The notes under the pieces are model-generated. The model made no database searches and was not told the DNA's origin. It saw only the letters and a program-made list of their open reading frames with translations. 6,525 nt of DNA, from the NCBI GenBank assembly GCA_023435945.1, contig JAEZLB010000141.1, positions 1-6,525 on the forward strand. Reading direction: 5' to 3'. This DNA comes from Pseudomonadota bacterium. GTDB lineage: Bacteria > Pseudomonadota > Gammaproteobacteria > Burkholderiales > Burkholderiaceae_D. The position numbers were made by a program, and so were the translations under genes. Positions 1 to 5,993 of this stretch are shown here, in pieces. Each line of letters begins with the position of its first letter. The stretch's first letter is position 1.

Positions 1-253
1 TCAGATCCGTGTCCATTTGTCATCGACTGGCTTTCCTATCCTGGGAGATGACAAGTACGGCGATTTTGCATTGAACAAGCAATTGCAGAAATCTGAAGGT
101 CAGCGGCTTGCCCTCAAGCGCATGTTCTTGCATGCCTACAGGCTGACTTTCCGCCACCCGGAAACAGGAGAAGAAGTCCGGGTGCAGGCACCCTTGCCGG
201 ATGAATTCCAGCGCTTCCTGGATAGTCTTGAGTTGCAGGAAAAATCCCTTTAA
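1..253 (+). CDS. rluC: RluC-type 23S rRNA pseudouridine synthase, C-terminal end (5' partial)
   Basis: The reading frame enters at the left edge (first full codon at position 2) and ends at TAA 251-253, leaving 83 C-terminal residues of a protein that is about 320 residues in E. coli. The visible start, QIRVHL followed by STGFPILGDDKYGD, is the conserved late RluA-family block (usually THQIRVHL...GHPI.GDxxYG); base 1 is T, as expected for a preceding His codon. The tail includes the LKRMFLHAYRLTF and HPETGE segments typical of RluC/RluD. In E. coli RluC makes pseudouridines 955, 2504 and 2580 in 23S rRNA. The catalytic Asp lies upstream of the window and cannot be checked. The neighbouring maf-yceD-rpmF-plsX cluster favours RluC over RluD, because rluC sits beside that cluster in E. 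coli. A TTG at 17 is in frame but is not a plausible start, since homology continues upstream of it. Confidence 0.9.
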   Translation, partial: QIRVHLSSTGFPILGDDKYGDFALNKQLQKSEGQRLALKRMFLHAYRLTFRHPETGEEVRVQAPLPDEFQRFLDSLELQEKSL

Positions 254-270
254 TGGAAGAACTTGGCGGT

Positions 271-299
271 CTGGCTTCCTCCCTCTCTACATATATAAA
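271..299 (+). promoter_or_regulatory. Weak candidate promoter before the HAD gene
   Basis: The 66-bp gap between rluC and the HAD gene ends in an AT-rich tract. TATAAA at 294-299 could be a -10 box, with CTGGCT at 271-276 as a poor -35 box (3 of 6 consensus bases) at a 17-bp spacing. No terminator separates the HAD gene from rluC, so readthrough from rluC is equally likely. Confidence 0.25.
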
Positions 300-319
300 T
301 AGAAATAGCGAAAGCACTG

Positions 320-979
320 ATGTCAAAAAAACAATTCGACCTGATCGTGTTTGATTGGGATGGCACGCTGATGGATAGCACTGCGACCATCGTCAAATGT
401 ATACAGGCGGCTGCTCGCGATCTGGGGCTGGAAGAGCCTAGCCGGGAGGCAGCATCACATGTCATCGGCTTAAGTCTGCAGCAGGCCATGCATACGGCGC
501 TGCCAGGGCTTGATCCCCGGCATTACCAGCATGCAGTAGAACGTTACCGTTATCACTACCTGACCCAGGACCAGGAATTGGTGCTGTTCGAAGGGGTGAG
601 GGAGATGTTGGCTGACTTGGCCGGGCAGGGCTATTTCCTGGCCGTGGCTACTGGAAAGAACCGGGTGGGTTTGAATCGCGCTTTGCAGACTGTGGGCCTG
701 ACGTCGATATTCGATGCAACGCGGTGTGCGGACGAAACCTTTTCCAAGCCTCACCCGGCGATGCTGCTGGAATTGACGCGAGAATTGGGGCAAGACATGG
801 GCCGTACGCTCATGATCGGTGATACTACCCACGATTTGCAGATGGCGGTGAATGCTGGTGCGGCGGGCATAGGGGTGCAATATGGGGCGCATCCCGAGGA
901 ACAGTTGCGCAGCCTCGATCCGCTGTACGTGGCTGATTCTACTGTGGCCTTGCATGCATGGCTAAGTGAGCATGCATGA
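320..979 (+). CDS. HAD-superfamily hydrolase, subfamily IA (phosphoglycolate phosphatase-like)
   Basis: This 219-residue protein has all four HAD motifs. Motif I is FDWDGT with nucleophile Asp12 and acid/base Asp14; motif II is Thr111 in VATGK; motif III is Lys143 in FSKPHP; motif IV is GDTTHD at 167-172, for Mg2+ binding. Residues of about 20-85 form the helical C1 cap characteristic of Gph, PpaX and beta-phosphoglucomutase relatives. Length and motifs fit a cytosolic phosphatase acting on a small phosphorylated metabolite or nucleotide. The substrate cannot be read from sequence, so I do not assign gph: a housekeeping role beside rluC is plausible, but phosphoglycolate is only a guess. ATG 320 begins directly before the conserved N-terminal strand (FDLIVFDWDGT), which supports this start although its Shine-Dalgarno (GAAAG-like) is weak. 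The stop overlaps the next gene as ATGA. Confidence 0.92.
   Translation: MSKKQFDLIVFDWDGTLMDSTATIVKCIQAAARDLGLEEPSREAASHVIGLSLQQAMHTALPGLDPRHYQHAVERYRYHYLTQDQELVLFEGVREMLADLAGQGYFLAVATGKNRVGLNRALQTVGLTSIFDATRCADETFSKPHPAMLLELTRELGQDMGRTLMIGDTTHDLQMAVNAGAAGIGVQYGAHPEEQLRSLDPLYVADSTVALHAWLSEHA
953..978 (+). promoter_or_regulatory. Hairpin covering the Rieske start codon
   Basis: CATGCATG at 953-960 and an identical CATGCATG at 971-978 pair perfectly because the octamer is self-complementary. This gives an 8-bp stem and a 10-nt loop (961-970). The right arm contains the ATG of the Rieske gene (976-978) and the start of the HAD stop codon. The loop contains AAGTGAG, whose GTGA could serve as a poor ribosome-binding site. 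In mRNA this would hide the start until ribosomes translating the HAD gene melt it, which would be translational coupling. The pairing is seen directly; the function is inferred. Confidence 0.4.
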
Positions 980-1374
980 ATACTACGCCGGACAAGTATG
1001 TTTTTTTGTGCGAATCGAGTGCCTTGCAGGAAGGTGGCAAGGGGGTGCGTTTTCCCCTCATGGCGGGGCGTGAAAGGGCGACGGGATTGGCGGTGCGCTA
1101 TCAGGGCGTCGTGCGGGCTTACCTGAACCGGTGTTCCCATCAGGCTGTAGAGCTGGACTGGAATGAAGGAGAGTTTTTCGAGTCTACCGGCACGTACCTG
1201 ATGTGCTCGACGCACGGCGCGCTGTATAGGCCGGACAGTGGGCGTTGCGCGGGCGGCCCGTGTCGTGGCAAGCAACTGCGGCCCATTGTTGTAATGGAAT
1301 ATGAAGAGAAGATTTTCTGGCAACCGGATGAGTTCATAGGCCCTCTGCCGGACTCGTCATTCAAACAGGAATAA
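976..1374 (+). CDS. Small Rieske-type [2Fe-2S] protein
   Basis: This 132-residue soluble protein carries one Rieske cluster-binding site. The ligands are Cys53-Ser-His55 (NRCSHQAVELDW) and Cys77-Ser-Thr-His80 (LMCSTHGALY), that is C-X1-H-X21-C-X2-H. The Tyr after the second box and the later G-P-C-x-G-K-x-L stretch (94-101) match the usual Rieske fold. There is no signal peptide, membrane anchor or oxygenase catalytic domain, so it resembles a stand-alone ferredoxin-like electron carrier, or a ferredoxin subunit whose partner is elsewhere. Residues Cys91 and Cys96 are extra cysteines in the region after box two; a role is unknown. The gene overlaps the HAD gene by 4 bp and lies 6 bp before sppA, so the three are very likely cotranscribed. 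Family assignment is firm; the redox partner and pathway are unknown. Confidence 0.9.
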   Translation: MNTTPDKYVFLCESSALQEGGKGVRFPLMAGRERATGLAVRYQGVVRAYLNRCSHQAVELDWNEGEFFESTGTYLMCSTHGALYRPDSGRCAGGPCRGKQLRPIVVMEYEEKIFWQPDEFIGPLPDSSFKQE

Positions 1375-1380
1375 GAATAG

Positions 1381-2367
1381 ATGATCGACAATGATAATGA
1401 CAAACGCGAAACTCCGGCCATGGCGGGCAATGTTCCTGGCTGGGAGCGCGACACGCTGGAGAGGCTGGCTGCGGGCATTCTGAAGGAGCAGCGTGCCCGC
1501 AGGCGCTGGAACATATTCTTCCGGCTCGTTACCCTGCTGATCACGTTATTCGTGATCTGGGTGCTGTTCGGCTTGGGGGTTGGGACGCTGGAAAAGGCTG
1601 TTACGCATACAGCATTGATCGAGATCGACGGCGCCATCGAATCCGGTACCCCCAATTCCGCCGAGGCCGTAGTGCGGGCCCTAAACCGGGCCTATGAAGA
1701 TCCGAACTCCGTGGGCGTTGTTCTGCTGATCAACAGTCCTGGCGGCAGCCCGGTGCAGGCGGGCATCATAAGCGATGAGATTATCAGGCTGCGTGGCGCC
1801 CATCCGCAAAAACCACTCTACGTCGTCGTCGAGGAAATGTGTGCATCCGGCGGGTATTACGTGGCGGCAGCCGCGGACAAGATCTTTGTAAATAAGGCCA
1901 GCATTGTCGGCTCCATAGGCGTGATGATGAGTGGGTTTGGTTTTACCGGGTTGATGGAAAAAGTTGGTGTCGAGCGCCGCCTGCTGACTGCCGGTGAAAA
2001 TAAGGGCTTCATGGACCCGTTCAGTCCGGAGACGCCGGGGCAGCGCGAGTTTGCGCAATCCATGCTGAATGAAATTCATCAGCAATTCATCGAAGTGGTG
2101 AAAACTGGCCGGGGCGATCGCCTGAAGGAAACGCCGGGCATGTTCTCCGGTTTGATCTGGACTGGCGCCAAGGCAGTGGAGCTTGGGTTGGCGGATGGTT
2201 TTGGTTCGGTGGATAGCGTGGCACGCGAGGAGCTGAAAGTCACGGACATCATCGACTATACGCCCCGGGAAGGATTCCAGGATGTCTTCCTGCGTCGTTT
2301 CGGTGCTTCAGTAGGAGCCGGTGCAGTTAAGGCATTGGGAAATGATGCCTTGCCGGCCTTGCGTTAA
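1381..2367 (+). CDS. sppA: Signal peptide peptidase SppA, short form (peptidase family S49)
   Basis: This 328-residue inner-membrane serine protease is expected to degrade signal peptides left after secretion. A charged cytoplasmic N-terminus (1-42, ending in a run of Arg) is followed by one transmembrane helix at about 43-65, then the S49 domain. Visible motifs are INSPGGSPVQAG at 117-128 (oxyanion-hole region), CASGGYYVAAAADKI at 154-168 with nucleophile Ser156, and GENKGFMDPFS at 205-215 with general base Lys208. The Ser-Lys distance of 52 equals that of Bacillus subtilis SppA (Ser147/Lys199), and the length is about half that of E. coli SppA, so this is the single-domain form whose active sites assemble in an oligomer. 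ATG 1381 has AGGA at 1367-1370, ten bases upstream, and lies 6 bp after the Rieske stop, implying one operon. It could instead be called a SohB-like S49 protease, but the N-terminal anchor and motif spacing favour SppA. Confidence 0.93.
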   Translation: MIDNDNDKRETPAMAGNVPGWERDTLERLAAGILKEQRARRRWNIFFRLVTLLITLFVIWVLFGLGVGTLEKAVTHTALIEIDGAIESGTPNSAEAVVRALNRAYEDPNSVGVVLLINSPGGSPVQAGIISDEIIRLRGAHPQKPLYVVVEEMCASGGYYVAAAADKIFVNKASIVGSIGVMMSGFGFTGLMEKVGVERRLLTAGENKGFMDPFSPETPGQREFAQSMLNEIHQQFIEVVKTGRGDRLKETPGMFSGLIWTGAKAVELGLADGFGSVDSVAREELKVTDIIDYTPREGFQDVFLRRFGASVGAGAVKALGNDALPALR

Positions 2368-2420
2368 GCGATGGTCGCCAGTTCGCGCTTGCAAGGTCTC
2401 AGGTAGCACCGGCAGGATAT

Positions 2421-2452
2421 AAAAAAACAGCGGACTTGACCGCTGTTTTTTT
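2421..2452. terminator. Bidirectional intrinsic terminator between sppA and the methyltransferase gene
   Basis: A perfect 13-bp stem pairs 2421-2433 with 2440-2452 around the 6-nt loop ACTTGA. The GC core CAGCGG/CCGCTG is flanked by seven A on the left and seven T on the right, so either strand gives a hairpin followed by a U-run. It lies 53 bp after the sppA stop and 9 bp beyond the methyltransferase stop, as expected for a shared terminator of convergent operons. The other bases of the 94-bp gap show nothing. Confidence 0.93.
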
Positions 2453-2461
2453 ATGGGGCAT

Positions 2462-3220
2462 TTATTTCGCAGCAGCGAGAAAGGCAAACACCGCCGGCTT
2501 CTTGTGGAAGGCTGGCTGCTCGCCGCGCGCCAGCAGGGTTTTCCAGGCGCTTATGCTTTGAGTGCGTATGGATTCGGTAGGTAGTGTCAGGTCAATGGCA
2601 ATGCAGAGCAGCGTCTGCGGCTGGCAGTTGCTTATCAATGCTTCCAGCAATGCGCCATTGCGGTAAGGCGTTTCAATGAATAACTGGGTCTGCCGATCTT
2701 GCCTGGAGCGTTGTTCCAGTGTCCGGATGCGGCTGGCGCGTTGCTGGGCATCGATGGGCAGATAACCATTGAAGGCGAAACTCTGGCCATTTAATCCGCT
2801 TGCCATTGCGGTCAGTAATATGGAAGAGGGGCCGACCAGTGGCTTGACCGTAATGCCGCGCTCATGAGCAAGACGCACCAGGTCCGCGCCGGGGTCGGCA
2901 ATCGCCGGTACGCCCGCTTCAGAAATGAGTCCCGCATCGATACCGTTTTCCACGGGCTCCAGCAAGGCTGGCAGGCTGGAGGCAGCGGTTTTGATATTCA
3001 GTTCGGCGATGCGGATCTGCTGCAGGGGCAGGGCAAGTGGTGCGCGTTCGCTCAGCACCTTGAGAAAGCCGCGCGTGGTTTTTGCGTTCTCGGCAATAAA
3101 GTAAGTGAGCTGCGAGCTGATGCTTTGTGCATCGGCCGGCACGGAAGAGGCAAGCAGCTCTGCCGAAAACGTTTCGGGAGATGCAAGCAGATTCGGGACT
3201 AAATAAAGCGTGCCTGGCAT
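2462..3220 (-). CDS. RsmI-family (tetrapyrrole methylase fold) SAM-dependent methyltransferase, target unknown
   Basis: This 252-residue protein belongs to the SAM-dependent methyltransferase family that includes RsmI, the 16S rRNA C1402 ribose methylase. Key blocks are GLISEAGVPAIADPGADLV at 97-115 (RsmI has DAGTPGISDPG), VGPSSILLTAMASGL at 129-143, ETPYRN at 183-188 and DLTLPTE at 210-216. The N-terminus GTLYLVPNLL replaces the usual GTLYLVATPIGN of RsmI, and the protein is some 35 residues shorter than E. coli RsmI. I therefore take it as an RsmI paralogue rather than RsmI itself. The gene follows maf after 29 bp on the same strand, so it is probably the second gene of that operon, ending at the shared terminator. 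No clear Shine-Dalgarno precedes ATG 3220, but the conserved first strand begins at residue 3, which fixes the start well. Substrate, RNA or small molecule, is not predictable. Confidence 0.88.
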   Translation of the reverse strand: MPGTLYLVPNLLASPETFSAELLASSVPADAQSISSQLTYFIAENAKTTRGFLKVLSERAPLALPLQQIRIAELNIKTAASSLPALLEPVENGIDAGLISEAGVPAIADPGADLVRLAHERGITVKPLVGPSSILLTAMASGLNGQSFAFNGYLPIDAQQRASRIRTLEQRSRQDRQTQLFIETPYRNGALLEALISNCQPQTLLCIAIDLTLPTESIRTQSISAWKTLLARGEQPAFHKKPAVFAFLAAAK

Positions 3221-3249
3221 AAAAGGTGAGTGTGCAGCAGAAAGTGGGC

Positions 3250-3873
3250 TTAACGTCTGAAGAAGGAAACGCCGGCGCGCCTCAGCATGCTGGTCAGTGC
3301 AATCAGCGGCAGGCCGGTGAGGGCGGTGGGGTCGTTGCTCTCGATTTTCTCCAGGATGGCAATGCCCAGGGCTTCGTTCTTGGCGCTGCCGGCGCAGTCA
3401 TAGGGTTGCTCCATACGTAAGTAGGCATCCAGCTCTTCGTCTGGTAAATCGCGGAAAGTTACGATGGTTTGAACGTCTTCTGCCTGGATTTCTGGTCCCG
3501 GCCGCGAGTTCCTGCCATCAAACAGGCACAGGGCAGTGTGAAAGATGACCCGTTGTCCGCGCATGAATTGCAGCTGGCGCAAGGCGTTTTCATGCGAACC
3601 CGGTTTGCCGATCTGTTGTCCATTCAGGGTGGCAACCTGATCGCAACCTATAATCAACGATTCCGGATGTGAATGGGCAACGGCGGCCGCCTTTTCCCGC
3701 GCCAGCCGCAGGGCAGTTTCTTCGGGTGTTTCGCCCGATATGGGGGTTTCGTCTATGGCTGGAACGCTGACTTCGAAGGGTAACTGCAGGCGGGACAATA
3801 ATTCTTGCCGGTAAACGGAGCTGGAGCCAAGGATGAGGCGAGGTGGGGAGGTGGACTTGTACGCAGATGTCAT
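3250..3873 (-). CDS. yceF: Maf-like nucleotide pyrophosphatase, YceF type (7-methyl-GTP)
   Basis: This 207-residue cytosolic Maf/HAM1-superfamily protein hydrolyses non-canonical nucleoside triphosphates to the monophosphate and pyrophosphate. Visible family motifs are GSSSVYRQELL at 16-26 (phosphate-binding loop), Asp41-Glu42, GCDQVATLNG at 76-85 with catalytic Asp78, Lys90-Pro91, and NDPTALTGLPL at 180-190. The DQV (rather than DT) in the catalytic box and the AG-S/K-E-ALGI...NDP segment match E. coli YceF, which prefers 7-methyl-GTP, rather than YhdE, which acts on dTTP/UTP. Gene context agrees: yceF sits divergent to yceD-rpmF in E. coli as well. The start is taken at ATG 3873, with family homology beginning at residue 12; its ribosome-binding site is not obvious. 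It is probably cotranscribed with the downstream methyltransferase. Confidence 0.93.
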   Translation of the reverse strand: MTSAYKSTSPPRLILGSSSVYRQELLSRLQLPFEVSVPAIDETPISGETPEETALRLAREKAAAVAHSHPESLIIGCDQVATLNGQQIGKPGSHENALRQLQFMRGQRVIFHTALCLFDGRNSRPGPEIQAEDVQTIVTFRDLPDEELDAYLRMEQPYDCAGSAKNEALGIAILEKIESNDPTALTGLPLIALTSMLRRAGVSFFRR

Positions 3874-3904
3874 CAGATTTTCAGCGAAAAATGTGCGTAA
3901 CGCT

Positions 3905-3934
3905 TTGACTGGTAAGGAAAAAGTCTGCTATTAT
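3905..3934 (+). promoter_or_regulatory. Sigma70-type promoter for yceD-rpmF
   Basis: TTGACT at 3905-3910 (-35, five of six consensus) and TATTAT at 3929-3934 (-10, five of six) are 18 bp apart. A TG at 3926-3927 adds an extended -10. Transcription would begin near 3941, giving a leader of only about 15 nt before the first yceD ATG. It is in the divergent maf/yceD gap and is the best promoter in the window. I see no comparable promoter on the opposite strand for maf. Confidence 0.75.
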
Positions 3935-3956
3935 CGCAGGTTTTCCGGGTTCGGCT

Positions 3957-4460
3957 ATGCTTATGGACGGTTTTATTATTGATGCCTTTGCATTCTGCCG
4001 TCTGAAAGAAAGGCGCCAGGGTGAATTGCCAGTGGCTGAATTGAAGCGGCTGTCTGCAGAGACTGTCGATTCGTCGGGTGTTTTGCAATGGGCGCTGCAA
4101 GGTGATACGAATCAGTATGGTCATGCTCAGCTGACTTTGTCGGTGTCAGGTGTGATCAAGCTGAAATGTCAGCGCTGTTTGCAGGCATTAAAGCAGAAGA
4201 TAGATTCCACTTCCGTACTGGTGCTCGCGCAAGATGATGCCAGTGCTGATGAAATAGAAGAATTGCTGGCAGACGAGGATGTGGAAGTGATCGTTGGCTC
4301 GCATGAATTCGATCTGCTGCAGATAATAGAAGACGAAGCCTTGCTGGCACTGCCTGTGTCGCCCAAGCATGAAGTCTGTCCCGATCAGACTGCACTGGAT
4401 AGTCTGAAGGAAGAAAAGAAAGAATCGCCGTTTTCGGTGCTGAAGACTTTAAAAAAGTAA
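3957..4460 (+). CDS. yceD: YceD/DUF177 family, 23S rRNA accumulation protein
   Basis: This 167-residue acidic protein belongs to the DUF177 (YceD) family, known to be needed for 23S rRNA accumulation in E. coli and plant plastids and encoded just before rpmF in most bacteria. Hallmarks present are CQRCL at 71-75, the FDLLQIIEDEALLALPVSPKHE block at about 118-139, Cys141, and the C-terminal PFSVLKTLKK. The acidic stretch at about 92-111 is usual. Cys71/Cys74/Cys141 could bind a metal; that is inferred. Two starts are possible, ATG 3957 and ATG 3963, two codons later. Neither has a Shine-Dalgarno, and the leader predicted from the promoter is very short, so I chose the longer one with low certainty. 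The ribosomal role fits the downstream rpmF. Confidence 0.9.
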   Translation: MLMDGFIIDAFAFCRLKERRQGELPVAELKRLSAETVDSSGVLQWALQGDTNQYGHAQLTLSVSGVIKLKCQRCLQALKQKIDSTSVLVLAQDDASADEIEELLADEDVEVIVGSHEFDLLQIIEDEALLALPVSPKHEVCPDQTALDSLKEEKKESPFSVLKTLKK

Positions 4461-4491
4461 ATTCAGCCGGAAAATGTAAGTAAAGGATATT

Positions 4492-4513
4492 GTTTTATCC
4501 AATGAGATAAAAC
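4492..4513 (+). repeat. Perfect inverted repeat in the yceD-rpmF gap
   Basis: GTTTTATC at 4492-4499 and GATAAAAC at 4506-4513 are exact inverted copies around CAATGA (8-bp arms, 6-nt loop). The arms are AT-rich with no T-run after them, so this is not a terminator. It is placed just upstream of a candidate extended -10 box and could be an operator or a weak mRNA hairpin. Confidence 0.5.
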
Positions 4514-4518
4514 GATTA

Positions 4519-4527
4519 TGTTAGAAT
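4519..4527 (+). promoter_or_regulatory. Candidate extended -10 promoter of rpmF
   Basis: TGTTAGAAT has the TGn extension followed by TAGAAT (4522-4527), five of six -10 consensus bases. No good -35 lies 16-18 bp upstream, which the extended -10 may offset. The start would be near 4534, giving rpmF an additional transcript beyond that from the yceD promoter. Confidence 0.4.
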
Positions 4528-4544
4528 TCAGCAAATTTTGGTTT

Positions 4545-4549
4545 AGGAG
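4545..4549 (+). promoter_or_regulatory. Strong ribosome-binding site of rpmF
   Basis: AGGAG lies five bases before the rpmF ATG, within TAGGAGT. It is the clearest Shine-Dalgarno in the window and fits a highly translated ribosomal protein gene; most neighbours have weak or absent sites. Confidence 0.85.
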
Positions 4550-4554
4550 TAATC

Positions 4555-4737
4555 ATGGCTGTTCAACAAAACAAGAAATCCCCGTCGAAGCGCGGCATGC
4601 ACCGTGCGCATGACTTCCTGGTGGCGCCTCCGCTGGCTGTTGAGCAGACCACTGGCGAAACCCATCTGCGTCACCATATCACCCCTAACGGCTTTTATCG
4701 TGGTCGTAAAGTACTGAAGACCAAAAACGACGAATAA
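4555..4737 (+). CDS. rpmF: 50S ribosomal protein bL32
   Basis: This 60-residue basic protein is full-length bL32 (57 residues in E. coli). It begins [20 protein letters not shown] and includes [20 protein letters not shown] near the C-terminus, the universal bL32 signature. There are no cysteines, so it is the C-minus form without the zinc ribbon, as in E. coli. bL32 sits on the 50S subunit near the exit-tunnel side. It follows yceD by 94 bp, has its own strong ribosome-binding site and probably its own promoter, and is closed by a strong terminator. This arrangement suits high, separately set expression. Confidence 0.97.
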   Translation: MAVQQNKKSPSKRGMHRAHDFLVAPPLAVEQTTGETHLRHHITPNGFYRGRKVLKTKNDE

Positions 4738-4764
4738 GTCGTTGGTCCTCTATAGGTATTTTTG

Positions 4765-4809
4765 AAAAAGCGGCGTAATAAGTGTGTGCTTGTTGACGCC
4801 GCTTTTTTT
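4765..4809 (+). terminator. Intrinsic terminator after rpmF
   Basis: A perfect 12-bp stem pairs 4765-4776 with 4796-4807: five A, then GCGGCGT, against ACGCCGC and the T-run. The T-run (seven T, 4803-4809) follows the GC core directly. The 19-nt loop is long and may fold weakly on itself (AAG 4780-4782 with CTT 4789-4791). It would stop much of the transcription from rpmF before plsX. The A-run on the left means it could also act on antisense transcripts. Confidence 0.88.
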
Positions 4810-4843
4810 GTGCGTAAATGCAGCATGTCCTCTTCTCGTCATT

Positions 4844-4871
4844 TTGAATCACGCCGAATCTGCCTCATAAT
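4844..4871 (+). promoter_or_regulatory. Sigma70-type promoter for plsX-fabH
   Basis: TTGAAT at 4844-4849 (-35, four of six) and CATAAT at 4866-4871 (-10, five of six) are 16 bp apart, just after the rpmF terminator and 30 bp before plsX. Transcription would start near 4878. Its position supports separate control of the lipid genes. Confidence 0.6.
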
Positions 4872-4901
4872 GCGGCCGGAGCAAGGTATTGAGTCAAAAC
4901 A

Positions 4902-5993
4902 ATGACAATTAAACTTTCCATTGACTGCATGGGCGGTGATCATGGCCCATCGGTTACCGTACCCGCCGCGCTTTCCTTTCTTAGTCAAGCGTCTGATGCC
5001 GAACTTATTCTGGTAGGGCAGGAGAGCGCTATTCGAAGTGAGTTGGCCAAGCTCAAACAAGAGCGGCATCCCCGCATCACGATTCGTCATGCGACTGAAG
5101 TCGTGGCCATGGACGATCCTATCGAGACGGCGTTGCGCCGCAAGAAGGATTCTTCGATGCGGGTGGCAATCAATCTCGTCAAAGAAGGGCAGGCCCAAGC
5201 CTGCGTATCCGCCGGCAATACCGGGGCGCTGATGGCGGTTTCCCGCTATGTGCTGAAGACCCTGTCCGGTGTTGATCGTCCTGCCATTTGTACTATTCTC
5301 CCGAATCAGAACAACGGCCCTACTTATATGCTTGACCTTGGGGCAAACGTGGATTGCGAACCGCTGCATCTGCATCAATTCGCGCTGATGGGGTCAGCCT
5401 TGGTGGCGGCGGTTGAAGGCAAGCCCAGGCCGACGGTTGGCTTGTTGAATGTCGGTGAGGAAGATATCAAGGGTAATGAAGTGGTCAAGCAGACGGCGGA
5501 ATTGCTGCGTGCCGATCATGCCAAGGGCGTACTGAATTTTTACGGTAACGTCGAAGGCAACGATATCTTCGAGGGAACGACGGACATCGTGGTGTGCGAT
5601 GGGTTTGTTGGCAATGTGACGCTCAAGGCGGTTGAAGGTCTTGGGCGCTTTGTGAAGTCGGTGTTGCAGGCGGAATTCAGGAGCAATCCGATCAACATGA
5701 TGGGTGCTCTGATTGCGCGTGGTGCCCTGAATTCGATTTCCCAGCGCTTGAATCCTTCCCGTTACAATGGTGCGAGCCTTTTGGGCTTGCGCGGATTGGT
5801 GTTCAAGAGCCATGGTGGCGCCGACGCTTATAGCTATGAATGGGCGATCAAACGCGCCTACGAAGCAGCCAAACATGACGTACTCGCTCGCATTTCCACT
5901 ACCATTGCAGAATTGATGCCGCCGTCATCATCCGGTGCAGCGATTCCGGAAGTCGTATCTGCCTCAGAATTGAATCAACAGAAAACAGCATGA
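4902..5993 (+). CDS. plsX: Phosphate acyltransferase PlsX (acyl-ACP:phosphate transacylase)
   Basis: This 363-residue protein converts acyl-ACP and phosphate to acyl-phosphate, which PlsY uses to acylate glycerol-3-phosphate in phospholipid synthesis. It is cytosolic but membrane-associated. Characteristic blocks run in order: [10 protein letters not shown] (7-16), SAGNTGALM (103-111), LDLGANVDC (144-152), [10 protein letters not shown] (182-191), [11 protein letters not shown] (213-223), [12 protein letters not shown] (231-242) and [20 protein letters not shown] (289-308). Length is typical and no conserved block is broken; the last 25 or so residues are a low-complexity tail. ATG 4902 is the first usable start, because an in-frame TGA (4890-4892) lies just upstream; its ribosome-binding site is weak. 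The stop overlaps the fabH start as ATGA, so plsX and fabH are probably translationally coupled. Confidence 0.97.
   Translation: MTIKLSIDCMGGDHGPSVTVPAALSFLSQASDAELILVGQESAIRSELAKLKQERHPRITIRHATEVVAMDDPIETALRRKKDSSMRVAINLVKEGQAQACVSAGNTGALMAVSRYVLKTLSGVDRPAICTILPNQNNGPTYMLDLGANVDCEPLHLHQFALMGSALVAAVEGKPRPTVGLLNVGEEDIKGNEVVKQTAELLRADHAKGVLNFYGNVEGNDIFEGTTDIVVCDGFVGNVTLKAVEGLGRFVKSVLQAEFRSNPINMMGALIARGALNSISQRLNPSRYNGASLLGLRGLVFKSHGGADAYSYEWAIKRAYEAAKHDVLARISTTIAELMPPSSSGAAIPEVVSASELNQQKTA

Noticed and set aside
255..279. GGAAG/CTTCC inverted pair after rluC as a possible terminator
   Set aside because: Only five base pairs with a 15-nt loop and no T-run afterwards; too weak to call.
751..1323. 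190-residue open frame on the reverse strand across HAD and Rieske
   Set aside because: It lies fully opposite two well-supported genes, crosses their junction and shows no recognisable domain; a shadow of GC-rich coding sequence.
1140..1655. 171-residue reverse open frame opposite Rieske and sppA
   Set aside because: Composition is Ser-rich and low complexity and it opposes two conserved genes.
3873..4124. Short reverse open frame upstream of maf, opposite yceD
   Set aside because: It overlaps the divergent promoter and conserved yceD start, and no family similarity is visible. It would only mimic an extra gene ahead of maf.
4839..5378. 179-residue reverse open frame opposite the plsX promoter and 5' part
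   Set aside because: It covers a conserved gene and its promoter, with no recognisable family motif or ribosome-binding site.
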